From NCBI GenBank assembly GCA_021850345.1, contig JAJZMN010000025.1, positions 1 to 11,058 on the forward strand: a stretch of DNA of 11,058 bases, in the 5' to 3' direction. The stretch is from Actinomycetes bacterium (GTDB lineage Bacteria; Actinomycetota; Acidimicrobiia; Acidimicrobiales; RAAP-2). A model generated the notes under the pieces. It was not told the DNA's origin and ran no database searches. It worked only from the letters and a program-made list of their open reading frames with translations. The translations under genes and the position numbers were made by a program. This document shows, in pieces, positions 5,310 to 11,058 of this stretch (position 1 is the stretch's first letter; each line of letters starts with the position of its first letter).

Positions 5310-6458
5310 GTGACTCGGAAGCTCCGAGCCAGGTTCATGGTGCCGGCACTTGCCGGTTCGGCAGCGATCGCGCTCGCGACCCTGGGCGGCATGGCAGGCG
5401 CCGCAACCAAGTCGCACGCAGCGCACGCCAAGCACAAGCACAAGACCAAGAGCGTCAAGCTCTTCGTCGAGAAGCCTGCCGGCGGCACGATCAGCGAAGC
5501 CGGAAGCTCCCTCTTGTACCCGCTCTGGAACCTCTGGGCACCGGGGTACCAGGCGAAGTACCCGAACGTCACGCTGCAGACCGCAGCCGGCGGGTCGGGC
5601 AAGGGGATCAGCTACGCCGTCGCCGGCACGATCGAGATCGGTTCGTCCGACGCATACCTCTCCACAGCGGACAAGCAGCAGGACCCGACACTGGAGAACA
5701 TCCCGCTCGCCATCTCGGCCCAGGAGATCTACTACCACCTGACAGGCGTGGACGCGCACCTCAAGCTGAACGGGAAGATCCTCGCCAAGATGTACGAGGG
5801 GAAGATCACCAAGTGGAACACAAAGGCGATCGCAAAGCTCAACCCCGGGGTGAGCCTCCCGGACATCCCGGTCGTGACCCTGCACCGCTCCGACGGGAGC
5901 GGTGACACGTTCCTCTTCACGACCTACCTGTCGGACTCGACAACGTCGTGGCGGACAAAGGTCGGCTACAACACGTCGGTCACATGGCCGAACGCTCCAG
6001 GCGCGCTCGCCGAGACAGGCAACTCCGGCATGGTGGCGGGCTGCAAGACAACGCCCGGCTGCATCGCCTACATCGGCATCAGCTACCAGACCCAGGCGCT
6101 CGGCGACGGACTCACCTACGCGCAGGTCCAGAACGGCAAGGGCCAGTACGAGATGCCGACCCCCGCGACGATCGCGTCGGAAGCTGCCGGCTACGTCAAG
6201 AAGACGCCCAAGACAGGCGCGATCTCCCTCATCGACGGGAAGATCAAGAACGGCTACCCGATCATCAACTACGAGTACGCGATCGTCTCGAAGAAGCAGT
6301 CGAGCGCGAAGGTCGCGAAGACCGTCCGCTCGGTCCTCGAGTGGGCCATCAACCCGAAGGACGGGAACAGCGCCGGCTACTTGTCCCAGGTCGGTTTCCG
6401 ACCGCTGCCGCTCAAGGTCGTGGACAACTCGCTCAAGCAGATCGAGGCCATCAAGTAG
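5310..6458 (+). CDS. pstS: Phosphate-binding protein PstS
   Basis: This is the extracytoplasmic phosphate receptor of the Pst importer, 382 residues. A Sec-type signal peptide (basic RKLRARF, then hydrophobic residues 9-29) probably ends near Ala31-Ala32. There is no lipobox cysteine, unlike most Gram-positive PstS lipoproteins. Residues 33-50 are His/Lys-rich (KSHAAHAKHKHKTK). Ligand-binding loops are GSSLLYP (65-71), GGSGKGI (94-100), GSSDAYL (111-117) and RSDGSGDTF (193-201), which surround phosphate in family structures. Cys245 and Cys251 could form a disulphide. The GTG start at 5310 has a very strong ribosome-binding site, AGGAGG (5299-5304), 5 nt away. The leader upstream is A-rich and probably unstructured, consistent with high translation. 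Its place between pstB and pstC is unusual. Confidence 0.95.
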   Translation: MTRKLRARFMVPALAGSAAIALATLGGMAGAATKSHAAHAKHKHKTKSVKLFVEKPAGGTISEAGSSLLYPLWNLWAPGYQAKYPNVTLQTAAGGSGKGISYAVAGTIEIGSSDAYLSTADKQQDPTLENIPLAISAQEIYYHLTGVDAHLKLNGKILAKMYEGKITKWNTKAIAKLNPGVSLPDIPVVTLHRSDGSGDTFLFTTYLSDSTTSWRTKVGYNTSVTWPNAPGALAETGNSGMVAGCKTTPGCIAYIGISYQTQALGDGLTYAQVQNGKGQYEMPTPATIASEAAGYVKKTPKTGAISLIDGKIKNGYPIINYEYAIVSKKQSSAKVAKTVRSVLEWAINPKDGNSAGYLSQVGFRPLPLKVVDNSLKQIEAIK

Positions 6459-6483
6459 CCGGGTCGCTTCAGGGGACCTGACG

Positions 6484-7578
6484 ATGTCGACCGCAAAAGG
6501 GGTGGCCGGCCGGCGGCCGGCCACCCCGGGCCGGCTCGGCCACCCGAGCCGGCCGTCGCTCTCGAGGCGGTTGGCCGTCGCGCGACGAGCAGGAGAGACA
6601 GGTGCGTGGAAGTGGGGCGCCCGGGTCGCCGTGCTGCTCCCCTTCGCCGCGCTGGTCCTCGTCGTCGCCGTGCTCGGCGTGAAGGCCTATCCGGCCATCA
6701 AGGTGAACGGCGGGGGCTTCTTCACCGGTTCTGCCTGGAAGATCGGCAGCACGTATGCGTCGACCGTCCGCACCGACGGGGTCGCACACCCGTCAGGCTC
6801 CTCGTTCGGCGCCTGGCCGCTCATCGCCGGGACGCTCCAGACCTCCGCGATTGCGGTCGCGCTCGCGTTGCCGATCTCGATCGGCTGCGCGTTCGCGCTG
6901 ACCGAGCGGCTACCTCGCTGGGTCTCGCGCCCCTTGGGCTTCGCGATCGAGCTCCTCGCCGGCGTGCCGAGCGTCGTCCTCGGGCTTTGGGGCGTACTGA
7001 CCTTCGGTCCCGCACTCTCGAAGTCCTTGTACCCGTTCATCGCCGACCACCTCCCGAATGTGCCGGTGCTCTCCTTCTTCAAGGGCACAGTGGGCCACGG
7101 GGAGGGGCTGCTCACCGGCAGCCTCGTGCTCACGCTCATGATCGTCCCCATCATCACCGCCACCACCGCCGATCTCTTCCGGCAGGTTCCCCCGCTGCCG
7201 AAGGAAGGCGGGCAGGCGCTCGGGATGACGCAATTCGAGGTGGCGAACCACATCACGTTGCGCTGGGTGCGCTCGGGGATCATCGGCGCGACGGTGCTCG
7301 GGCTGGGCCGCGCGCTCGGCGAGACGATGGCGCTGGTGCTCACCGTAGGCGCCATCTTCAAGCTCGCGCCGAACGTCTACTCGCCGATGTCGACGATCGC
7401 CGCGGCGATCGCGACCCAGCTGGACTCGTCCCTCACCGACGGGACGGGCTTTGCGGTCTCGAGCATCGCCGAGCTCGCGCTCCTCCTCGCGGTCATCTCC
7501 GTTGGCGTCAACGTGGTCGCCCGCTGGATCGTGCAGCGCACGTCCCGCCTCGGCGGCCCCGTCGGCCGCGGCGCGTAG
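6484..7578 (+). CDS. pstC: Phosphate ABC transporter permease PstC
   Basis: This is one of two membrane subunits of the phosphate importer, 364 residues. It starts with a 46-residue Arg/Pro/Gly-rich cytosolic tail, followed by membrane segments near 47-67, 111-140, 152-175, 207-228, 264-290 and 326-348. The loop EGGQALGMTQFE (241-252) is the coupling EAA motif that contacts PstB. GRALGETMAL (275-284) is a PstC hallmark. ATG 6484 follows AGGGGA (6471-6476) with 7-nt spacing and lies 25 nt after the pstS stop. Codons 5-24 are embedded in two strong hairpins, described separately. TTG 6571 would bypass them but lacks a clear ribosome-binding site. At 8 nt, the gap to pstA implies co-transcription. 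Confidence 0.93.
   Translation: MSTAKGVAGRRPATPGRLGHPSRPSLSRRLAVARRAGETGAWKWGARVAVLLPFAALVLVVAVLGVKAYPAIKVNGGGFFTGSAWKIGSTYASTVRTDGVAHPSGSSFGAWPLIAGTLQTSAIAVALALPISIGCAFALTERLPRWVSRPLGFAIELLAGVPSVVLGLWGVLTFGPALSKSLYPFIADHLPNVPVLSFFKGTVGHGEGLLTGSLVLTLMIVPIITATTADLFRQVPPLPKEGGQALGMTQFEVANHITLRWVRSGIIGATVLGLGRALGETMALVLTVGAIFKLAPNVYSPMSTIAAAIATQLDSSLTDGTGFAVSSIAELALLLAVISVGVNVVARWIVQRTSRLGGPVGRGA
6498..6526 (+). repeat. Perfect 13-bp hairpin in the pstC 5' codons
   Basis: GGGGTGGCCGGC (6499-6510) is the exact reverse complement of GCCGGCCACCCC (6516-6527). Inner C6511-G6515 adds one more pair, leaving a 3-nt loop, so the full structure spans 6499-6527. It begins 15 nt after the pstC start codon and about 40 nt after the pstS stop. 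It has no T-run, so it is not a standard terminator. Slowing translation of pstC or protecting the upstream pstS message are plausible roles. Confidence 0.85.
6529..6554 (+). repeat. Second hairpin, adjacent, in pstC
   Basis: GGCCGGCTCG (6529-6538) pairs perfectly with CGAGCCGGCC (6545-6554). G6539-C6544 extends the stem to 11 bp around a CCAC loop. It starts 2 nt after the first hairpin. Both stems contain GGCCGGC, so they could also pair with each other or share an origin. Confidence 0.85.
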
Positions 7579-7586
7579 AAGCCGGC

Positions 7587-8462
7587 ATGCCCCGCGCGCG
7601 CCGCCGCAGCGTCTACACGATCCTCTTCCGGGCCGGCACCGTGATGGCCCTCGTGCTCGTGCTCTCGCCTGCCGTCTGGCTGATCGCCGGGGTGGTGGGC
7701 AAGGCCGCCCCTCACTGGCGATGGAGTGTCCTGTGGACGCCGCTCCAAGGTGAGCAGGGAGGTCTCCTCGGCCCCATCCTGGGCACCCTCATCCTCATGG
7801 CGGGCGTCCTCGTCGTCGCCGGCAGCGTGGGCGTCCTTGCCGGCCTCCACCTCGCCGAGCTGTCCCGCCCACGGCGCAGCGGCAGGCCTGGGGGCACCTG
7901 GCTCCGCATGGCCTCCGACGTCCTGTCGGGCGTCCCGTCCATCGTCCTCGGATACGTCGGCTACGTGGCGCTCGTGGTGGGGCTCCACTGGAATTTCTCG
8001 CTCTTGCCCGCGCTGCTAGTCCTGTCGGTGATGGTGGTGCCGTACATCGCGAAGTCCACGGAGACCGCGCTCCGCCAGGTGCCGACCAGCTACCGGGAGG
8101 GGGCGGAGGCGCTCGGCATGCCCATGGGCTATTCGATGCGAAGGGTCGTGCTGAGGAGCGCCGCTCCGGGGATCGTGACCGGGTTGCTCATCGCGATCGC
8201 CATCGCTGGCGGCGAGACCGCGCCGCTCCTCTTCACCGCGGAGTTCTCGAGCACAGTCTGGACAGGCGCGTTCATCCATGCTCACGGGTTCGGCTACCTC
8301 ACCTACATCGTGTACCAGTTCTGGAGCTACCCGTCGGCCCAGGCGAACTCCCTGGCGTACGACGCAGGGCTGATCCTGATCGTGATGGTGCTGCTCCTCT
8401 TGGTGGCCGCGCGGCTCATCGTCGCCCGCACGCAGCGTCACGCAGAGTCACAGGGACGCTGA
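7587..8462 (+). CDS. pstA: Phosphate ABC transporter permease PstA
   Basis: This is the partner permease of PstC, 291 residues, normal length. Membrane segments lie near 12-37, 63-90, 111-133, 137-155, 195-217 and 258-280. The EAA coupling loop is EGAEALGMPMGYSMRRVVL (171-189), and IAGGETAPLLFTA (207-219) is characteristic of PstA. The short N-terminus is basic (MPRARRRS), which fits a cytosolic tail. ATG 7587 lies 8 nt after the pstC stop, with AGAAG (7577-7581) as a weak ribosome-binding site partly inside that stop codon. Translation is therefore probably coupled to pstC. It ends the operon. No phoU follows, unlike many pst operons, and only a 5-bp hairpin (8461-8473) lies after the stop. 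Confidence 0.94.
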   Translation: MPRARRRSVYTILFRAGTVMALVLVLSPAVWLIAGVVGKAAPHWRWSVLWTPLQGEQGGLLGPILGTLILMAGVLVVAGSVGVLAGLHLAELSRPRRSGRPGGTWLRMASDVLSGVPSIVLGYVGYVALVVGLHWNFSLLPALLVLSVMVVPYIAKSTETALRQVPTSYREGAEALGMPMGYSMRRVVLRSAAPGIVTGLLIAIAIAGGETAPLLFTAEFSSTVWTGAFIHAHGFGYLTYIVYQFWSYPSAQANSLAYDAGLILIVMVLLLLVAARLIVARTQRHAESQGR

Positions 8463-8502
8463 GTCGCCGACTCCTGATTCGCTTCGGTCGGCACGGAGCG
8501 CT

Positions 8503-8508
8503 TACGGT
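8503..8508 (+). promoter_or_regulatory. Candidate -10 box for the hydrolase gene
   Basis: TACGGT is identical to the -10 hexamer proposed for the response regulator. A start near 8515 gives a leader of about 36 nt with ribosome-binding site GAGAGGGGA (8536-8544), 6 nt before ATG 8551. I see no clear -35 box and no PHO-like repeats, so the hydrolase is unlikely to belong to the Pho regulon. Confidence 0.35.
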
Positions 8509-8550
8509 TTCGAGCAGCACGCAAGCGGCTCGTGAGAGAGGGGATCCGCC

Positions 8551-9318
8551 ATGTGGAACAGCTTCAGGACCGACGAGCACCTGGGCATCTCCGCCGAGAT
8601 CACGACGTACCCGGGGGGAAACGGCGACGAGATCCACGCCTATGTCGTCCGGCCGATGACCGACGCTCGGGTTCCCGGCATCGTGTTCGTGCATCACATG
8701 CCGGGGTGGGACGAATTCTCCCAAGAGTTCGCCGAGCGCCTCGGGCGGCACGGCTACCTGGTGATCTGCCCCGATCTCTACTGCCGATTCGGCCACGGCA
8801 CGCCCGATGACGTGGCGGCAAAGGTGCGGAGCGAAGGCGGAGTCCACGACGAGAGCGTGGTCGCCGACTCCGAAGCGGCCGCACAGTGGCTACGCAGCGA
8901 CTCCCAGTGCAGCGGCAAGCTCGGCATCATCGGACCGTGCTCGGGCGGTCGCCACGCGTTGCTGGTCGCGTCCCGGGTCGGCGGGTTCGACGCGGTGGTC
9001 GACCTGTGGGGCGGCGGCGTCATCATGCCCGACGACCAGCTCAGTGCGGCGCGCCCGGTGGCTCCGATCAGCTACACGGCCGACCTCGACGCCCCATTGC
9101 TGGGGCTGTTCGGCAACGACGACCAGTCGCCCTCGCCACAGCAGGTCGACGAGCACCAGGCAGACCTGGAGAAGCACGGCAAGCGCTTCGAGTTCCACCG
9201 CTACGACGGCGCGGGGCACGGGTTCTTCTACTACCACACGCCCATGTACCGCCAGGAGCAGGCGATGGACGGGTGGGAGAAGGTCTTCGGCTTCTTCGCG
9301 ACGCACCTCAAGAGCTGA
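8551..9318 (+). CDS. Dienelactone hydrolase family protein
   Basis: This is a 255-residue alpha/beta hydrolase with the cysteine-based triad of dienelactone hydrolases. The nucleophile is Cys130 in GPCSGG, the acid is Asp190 or Asp191 in FGNDD, and the base is His223 in GAGHGF. VFVHHMPGW (45-53) forms the oxyanion region. Dienelactone hydrolase opens 4-carboxymethylenebut-2-en-4-olide to maleylacetate in chloroaromatic degradation. Many family members hydrolyse other esters or lactones, and no aromatic-degradation genes are nearby, so the substrate is unknown. No signal peptide is visible, so it should be cytosolic. The strong ribosome-binding site supports ATG 8551. The next gene lies 56 nt downstream on the same strand and may be co-transcribed. 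Confidence 0.9.
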   Translation: MWNSFRTDEHLGISAEITTYPGGNGDEIHAYVVRPMTDARVPGIVFVHHMPGWDEFSQEFAERLGRHGYLVICPDLYCRFGHGTPDDVAAKVRSEGGVHDESVVADSEAAAQWLRSDSQCSGKLGIIGPCSGGRHALLVASRVGGFDAVVDLWGGGVIMPDDQLSAARPVAPISYTADLDAPLLGLFGNDDQSPSPQQVDEHQADLEKHGKRFEFHRYDGAGHGFFYYHTPMYRQEQAMDGWEKVFGFFATHLKS

Positions 9319-9326
9319 CGGGCCGC

Positions 9327-9346
9327 GGCGGGTCCGTTGGACCGCC
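9327..9346 (+). other. Intercistronic hairpin
   Basis: GGCGGGTCC (9327-9335) pairs with GGACCGCC (9339-9346) across a GTT loop, leaving one bulged G. It lies 8 nt after the hydrolase stop, and no T-run follows. It could attenuate or stabilise the message between the two genes. Confidence 0.5.
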
Positions 9347-9374
9347 TCGGAGCAACCACGAACAGGAGAGAGCC

Positions 9375-9650
9375 ATGTGCACGATGATCGCCGCGAGCAC
9401 CGCCGTCACCGGCGTCGGCAAGGGAGCGACCGGCTGGTTTCCCATCACCCGGGCGACGGTCGGCTTCGACCACGCCACGCACTCGGGCACACAGCACGCG
9501 CTCTTGCTGGACTTCACCAATTACGAGCTCGGCATTGACGCACGAGTTGCCCTGGAGCTCGACCTCGAGTCGGGCCGCGCCTTGATGGACCAGCTCCGGT
9601 CCGCCATCGAGGCGGCAGAGTCGATCGGGGAAGACCAGCCGGCTGGCTGA
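9375..9650 (+). CDS. Small conserved protein, DUF6295-like
   Basis: This 91-residue cytosolic protein begins MCTMIAAS, contains KGATGWFPITRATVGFDHATHS (about 16-37) and ends in a helical part rich in Ala and Glu (63-86). From memory, the MCTMI start plus G-WFP and DH--H elements match the actinobacterial family DUF6295, whose function is unknown to me. Conserved Cys2, Asp32, His33 and His36 could bind a metal, but that is speculation. AGGAGA (9364-9369) supports ATG 9375. It follows the hydrolase by 56 nt, with a hairpin in the gap, suggesting a shared transcript. It is convergent with the CtaG-like gene, 30 bp away; I see only a weak 5-bp inverted repeat there. Confidence 0.75.
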   Translation: MCTMIAASTAVTGVGKGATGWFPITRATVGFDHATHSGTQHALLLDFTNYELGIDARVALELDLESGRALMDQLRSAIEAAESIGEDQPAG

Positions 9651-9680
9651 CCGCGCCGCCGGAGGCCGCTCGGCGACGGG

Positions 9681-10664
9681 CTAGCGCTCGCGCCGACGGC
9701 GCGTCCCGGCCCTCGGCCGGTACGAGCCGAGCGCGAATCCCGCTGTCGGCTGACCTCCGACGGGCGCGAGCGGAGAAGGTGAGACCGCGAGCTCGCGGTC
9801 GACGCTCAGCGCCCGCCGCTCCTCGAGCCGCACCCACTGGACGATCACGGGGATGAAGGCGAGCATCATCAAGATGTCGCCCCCGACCCACATGATGACC
9901 CCTCCCACGTGCAGGTCGGTGAGGATGGACGGGCCCCAGGTGCGGTGCAGCGCCGCCTCGGCAGGGAAGATCTCGCGGTTCTCCAAGCTGAGCGTGAGAC
10001 CGACGAAGGTGTCGACGGGCACGGCCAGGAAGAGATAGAGGGACTTCAGCGCCGGGTGGAGGCGGTTCCCACCTGGGTCGTTGCCGAGGATTTGGCGCCA
10101 GAAGAGGAACCCGACGACGAGGAACATCACGTGCTCCGCGTGGTGAGCCGCGGCGATCTCCACCGCCCATGTCATGAAGACGGTCAGGTGCGTCACGGGA
10201 ACGACGAGCGCGTAGGCGACGAACGCGGTCAGCGGGTGGCCGAGGACCTCCGCCGCGCGCGAACGGAGGAACGCACCGAGCCAGCGGTGGCCGGCGCCCG
10301 AGGTGGCACGCCACGCGAGCGAGATGGGGGAGGAGACGGCGAACAATCCCGCCGCCACCATGATGAGGAGAAGATGCTGGACCATGTGAACCCAGAACAG
10401 TTCGTCGTCGTACACGCCGATCGCGCTCAGGAGGGCGATTCCGGTGACGGCGACCCCGCCGACGAACGCGGCCGTCCGTCCTGCGTGCCATCGGTGGCGG
10501 GGATGGAGCCGGTTGTTGCGCGCGACTCCCCACAGGTACAGCACGAGCACCCCCGCAAGCAGGGCGATCGGAATCGGAGCGGCTGTGAGGCTGAGCAGCC
10601 GGCCACCCGAAAGCGGTGGCAGCACTGCGGGGAGAGCTGGAGCGAGGGCGAGCGGCTGGGTCAT
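9681..10664 (-). CDS. Cytochrome c oxidase assembly protein, caa3-type CtaG family
   Basis: This is a polytopic membrane protein of the caa3_CtaG family, implicated in copper delivery or assembly of caa3-type cytochrome c oxidases. From ATG 10664 it has 327 residues. Membrane segments lie near 29-47, 64-82, 97-111, 145-162, 176-190, 206-225 and 253-277. Family signatures are VHMVQHLLLIM (92-102), HPLTAF (143-148), HHAEHVMF (174-181), LHPALKSLYLFL (202-213) and LHVGGVIMWVGGDILM (251-266), with histidines near membrane faces that could bind copper. A basic, disordered tail (about 280-327) ends in RRRRER. GTG 10706 is an alternative that adds 14 residues. Neither start has a clear Shine-Dalgarno sequence; I prefer ATG. 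No oxidase subunit genes are visible. It is unrelated to the CtaG/Cox11 family that shares the name. Confidence 0.88.
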   Translation of the reverse strand: MTQPLALAPALPAVLPPLSGGRLLSLTAAPIPIALLAGVLVLYLWGVARNNRLHPRHRWHAGRTAAFVGGVAVTGIALLSAIGVYDDELFWVHMVQHLLLIMVAAGLFAVSSPISLAWRATSGAGHRWLGAFLRSRAAEVLGHPLTAFVAYALVVPVTHLTVFMTWAVEIAAAHHAEHVMFLVVGFLFWRQILGNDPGGNRLHPALKSLYLFLAVPVDTFVGLTLSLENREIFPAEAALHRTWGPSILTDLHVGGVIMWVGGDILMMLAFIPVIVQWVRLEERRALSVDRELAVSPSPLAPVGGQPTAGFALGSYRPRAGTRRRRER

Positions 10665-10742
10665 CGTTGCGACACGGCCCGAGGAGGGTGCCGGAGGTTC
10701 CACCACCGTGTGGCAGGGGGCCGCCCCCTCGTGGCGCCCGTC

Positions 10743-10748
10743 AGCCTA
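10743..10748 (-). promoter_or_regulatory. Candidate -10 box for the CtaG-like gene
   Basis: Read on the minus strand this is TAGGCT, a good TAnnnT match. It would start transcription near 10736, about 30 nt before GTG 10706 and 72 nt before ATG 10664. A 6-bp AGGGGG/CCCCCT hairpin (10715-10729) would lie in the leader. No convincing -35 box is present. Confidence 0.3.
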
Positions 10749-10837
10749 CGGCCCGGACGGCCGGGACGTGGAATCGCCTCAGCGCGACACGTAACGCTTG
10801 CAGGGGCTCTCGTGCACACGTGATCCGGAAAAACGGT

Positions 10838-10909
10838 GCGAAGAAGAAGCGCGCGAAGAAGCGCGCGAAGAAGCGCGCGAAGAACCGCGCGAAGAAGCGC
10901 GCAAAAGAT
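10838..10909 (+). repeat. 12-bp tandem repeat, Lys/Arg/Ala-coding
   Basis: CGCGCGAAGAAG is repeated perfectly at 10850-10861, 10862-10873 and 10886-10897, with one change at 10874-10885 and a degenerate copy at 10898-10909. GCGAAGAAGAAG precedes it. In one plus-strand frame it reads as repeated Arg-Ala-Lys-Lys. A GTG at 10820 could start a 58-residue peptide ending at 10996, but its ribosome-binding site is poor. It would also contain the promoter of the next gene, so I list the DNA repeat only. It lies between the divergent CtaG-like gene and the gene at 10978. The rest of 10707-10977 shows only the promoter elements and the small hairpin listed here. Confidence 0.85.
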
Positions 10910-10920
10910 CGTCTCGTTCG

Positions 10921-10949
10921 TGGACCGCGGGCCACCGGGGCGATACCCT
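10921..10949 (+). promoter_or_regulatory. Promoter of the gene at the right edge
   Basis: TGGACC (10921-10926) and TACCCT (10944-10949) have an ideal 17-bp spacer and resemble TTGACC/TAnnnT. A start near 10956 gives a leader of about 22 nt. It carries the purine-rich ribosome-binding site GGGAGAGGGG (10963-10972), 5 nt before ATG 10978. Confidence 0.5.
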
Positions 10950-10977
10950 GCCCCGAACGTCCGGGAGAGGGGGGCAC

Positions 10978-11058
10978 ATGCGGCGCTGGAGAATAACGGG
11001 GATCCGGGCAGGTCGTGGTCCAGGTCGTGGTCCAGGTCGTGGTCCAGGTCGTGGTCCA
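10978..11058 (+). CDS. 5' end of a gene with a GRGP-repeat N-terminus (partial)
   Basis: ATG 10978 follows a strong ribosome-binding site and a good promoter, and the frame stays open for 27 codons to the window end. The peptide begins MRRWRITGIRA and then becomes Gly-Arg-Gly-Pro repeated four times. The whole visible product is strongly basic and likely disordered. No family can be assigned. The repeats could be a nucleic-acid-binding tail of the RGG type or the start of a longer repeat protein, but this is speculation. Spurious coding over repetitive DNA remains possible. Confidence 0.4.
   Translation, partial: MRRWRITGIRAGRGPGRGPGRGPGRGP
11011..11058 (+). repeat. 12-bp tandem repeat, at least four copies, at the window edge
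   Basis: GGTCGTGGTCCA occurs four times without a mismatch (11011-11022, 11023-11034, 11035-11046, 11047-11058). The window ends exactly at the end of a unit, so the true copy number is unknown. An assembly break in a longer array is likely. Confidence 0.95.

Noticed and set aside
4178..5602. 474-aa minus-strand open frame over pstB
   Set aside because: It is antisense to PstB, whose Walker and signature motifs are unmistakable. The translation shows no domain.
5235..6524. 429-aa minus-strand open frame over pstS
   Set aside because: It is antisense to PstS. The long frame arises from biased third positions.
6601..6636. GTG codons after AGGAGA (6591-6596) as an alternative pstC start
   Set aside because: The GTG codons at 6602, 6606 and 6612 are not in the pstC frame, and the ATG at 6484 has its own ribosome-binding site.
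8461..8473. GAGTC-GCC-GACTC hairpin after pstA as a terminator
   Set aside because: A 5-bp stem without a T-run is too weak to call.
9651..9680. Bidirectional terminator between the DUF6295-like and CtaG-like genes
   Set aside because: Only a 5-bp CGCCG/CGGCG inverted repeat with a long loop is present.
10741..10977. Minus-strand 78-aa ORF with repeated Ala-Arg-Phe-Phe
   Set aside because: It is the reverse reading of the 12-bp array. There is no ribosome-binding site and no credible membrane or signal pattern outside the repeat.
10838..11058. Possible CRISPR array at the right edge
   Set aside because: The units are contiguous 12-bp tandem repeats with no spacers, so they are minisatellites.

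Overview
This window is GC-rich DNA with strong GC at third codon positions. It most likely comes from an actinobacterium. The signs are 11-bp GTTCAC-type PHO-box repeats, an OmpR-family regulator resembling RegX3/PhoP, TAnnnT -10 boxes placed almost directly on start codons, and a caa3-type CtaG. An acidimicrobial-like lineage is a guess only. The right edge stops exactly at a unit boundary of a 12-bp tandem repeat, so the window may be a complete metagenomic contig.

Left part (1-2830): a fatty-acid beta-oxidation cluster. It holds the C-terminal two thirds of an acyl-CoA dehydrogenase (+), a complete thiolase (-) convergent with it, and a 3-hydroxyacyl-CoA dehydrogenase (+) divergent from the thiolase. 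The two divergent starts are only 22 bp apart and appear to share overlapping -10 boxes. The dehydrogenase carries a three-copy 15-bp repeat, and a hairpin follows its stop. A small SRPBCC-fold protein with a probably leaderless GTG start comes next.

Middle (3323-8462): a phosphate-starvation module. It comprises an autoregulated-looking response regulator and a high-affinity phosphate ABC transporter in the unusual order pstB-pstS-pstC-pstA. Both the regulator gene and pstB are preceded by 11-bp-periodic PHO-like repeats, and the last GTTCAC lies exactly 16 bp from the -10 box in both. No sensor kinase and no phoU are present. Two perfect, adjacent GC-rich hairpins lie in the first codons of pstC, just after pstS.

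Right part (8463-11058): a dienelactone-hydrolase-family enzyme with a Cys-Asp-His triad is followed by a small protein resembling DUF6295, with a strong hairpin between them. A convergent membrane protein of the caa3-type CtaG family comes next. The final 350 bp holds a 12-bp tandem repeat able to encode Lys/Arg/Ala and, after a good promoter and ribosome-binding site, the start of a gene whose N-terminus runs into a second 12-bp repeat encoding Gly-Arg-Gly-Pro.

I found no tRNA, rRNA, CRISPR array or insertion sequence. The most unusual features are the regulatory architecture of the pst region, the low-complexity repeats, and the abrupt loss of acyl-CoA dehydrogenase homology near position 105. 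I did not find a clearly new multigene system.
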